A stretch of 64,000 nucleotides of DNA from Cydia pomonella (taxonomy: Eukaryota > Arthropoda > Insecta > Lepidoptera > Tortricidae). Below the pieces are notes generated by a model. The model did not search any database. It had not been told where the DNA came from and saw only the letters and a program-made list of their open reading frames with translations. The translations under genes and the position numbers were made by a program. The stretch is from NCBI RefSeq assembly GCF_033807575.1, contig NC_084725.1, forward strand, positions 11,877,001 to 11,941,000, given 5' to 3'. Positions 63,741 to 64,000 of this stretch are shown one piece after another (within the stretch, counting starts at the first letter, position 1; the number at the start of each line of letters is the position of its first letter).

Positions 63741-64000
63741 AACGCAGCAACGCCATAACAAACCACGAAGTGAATTGTGGGTCTCAGGATGTACATAATA
63801 CATGCTTTAGTTAGAAATGTTGTTTAGGTGAGACTATTTTTAACAATAACCCCGAATCTTGTCTAGTCTCGTAGTTTCAAATTAGTCATGCTGTTTTTAT
63901 CTGTTGTATTAGTTCTTTACTTGTGTTATGTTTAGCTTAGTTAAATTAACTCTCCTACCTTGTCATAGTTTTCATGTAAAAAAAAATAATAATAAAAAAA

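Overview
The window looks like nuclear DNA of a moth or butterfly. The genes have short GT-AG exons separated by AT-rich introns. The space between them is packed with insect mobile-element debris: tRNA-derived SINEs, LINE 3' ends, BEL/Pao, mariner-like, piggyBac-like and fold-back elements. Exon borders, phases and families were read by eye; no search was run.

Layout. (1) 1.6-38.9 kb: a cluster of sugar-porter (MFS, facilitated trehalose transporter Tret1-like) paralogs sharing one exon plan: a tiny first exon ending in L-R-Q, then exons of exactly 136 nt and 146 nt, then one long exon. T1 (+, 1657-4051) lacks its first exon in the window. T3 (+, 12519-23698) is complete at 513 aa. An extra first exon (T2, 6862-6891) may be an alternative start of T3. 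T4 (-, 38880-26991) has every exon, but its last exon is split by a 7.27 kb BEL/Pao insertion. T3 and T4 carry tandem decayed copies of their own exons beside the real ones. (2) 40.4-57.2 kb: two tandem C2H2 zinc-finger genes on the minus strand, ZNF-A (349 aa, 7 fingers) and ZNF-B (467 aa, 11 fingers), three exons each with matching phases. A nested mariner-like transposon lies between them. (3) 58.2-60.7 kb: a piggyBac-derived gene with a 5' acidic exon, an internal deletion and a frameshift. (4) 61-64 kb: SINE and LINE-tail repeats with no recognised gene.

The most unusual object is the BEL/Pao insertion. It has three LTRs, two direct and one inverted. Both outer ends are the TGTC (U3) end of an LTR, and a 5-bp ATATA target duplication flanks the whole. 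Inside are a 3' pol half in one orientation and a gag/5' pol half in the other, joined by a fold-back at a short homology. Removing the insert and one ATATA restores the transporter frame. The next most notable signal is the tandem decayed exon arrays.

How the genes relate: the transporters are paralogs made by local duplication and inversion, presumably plasma-membrane sugar carriers. The zinc-finger pair is a second local duplication, probably nuclear DNA-binding proteins. Nothing ties the two families into one pathway. Much of the rest is transposon history, with several nested insertions whose order can be read.
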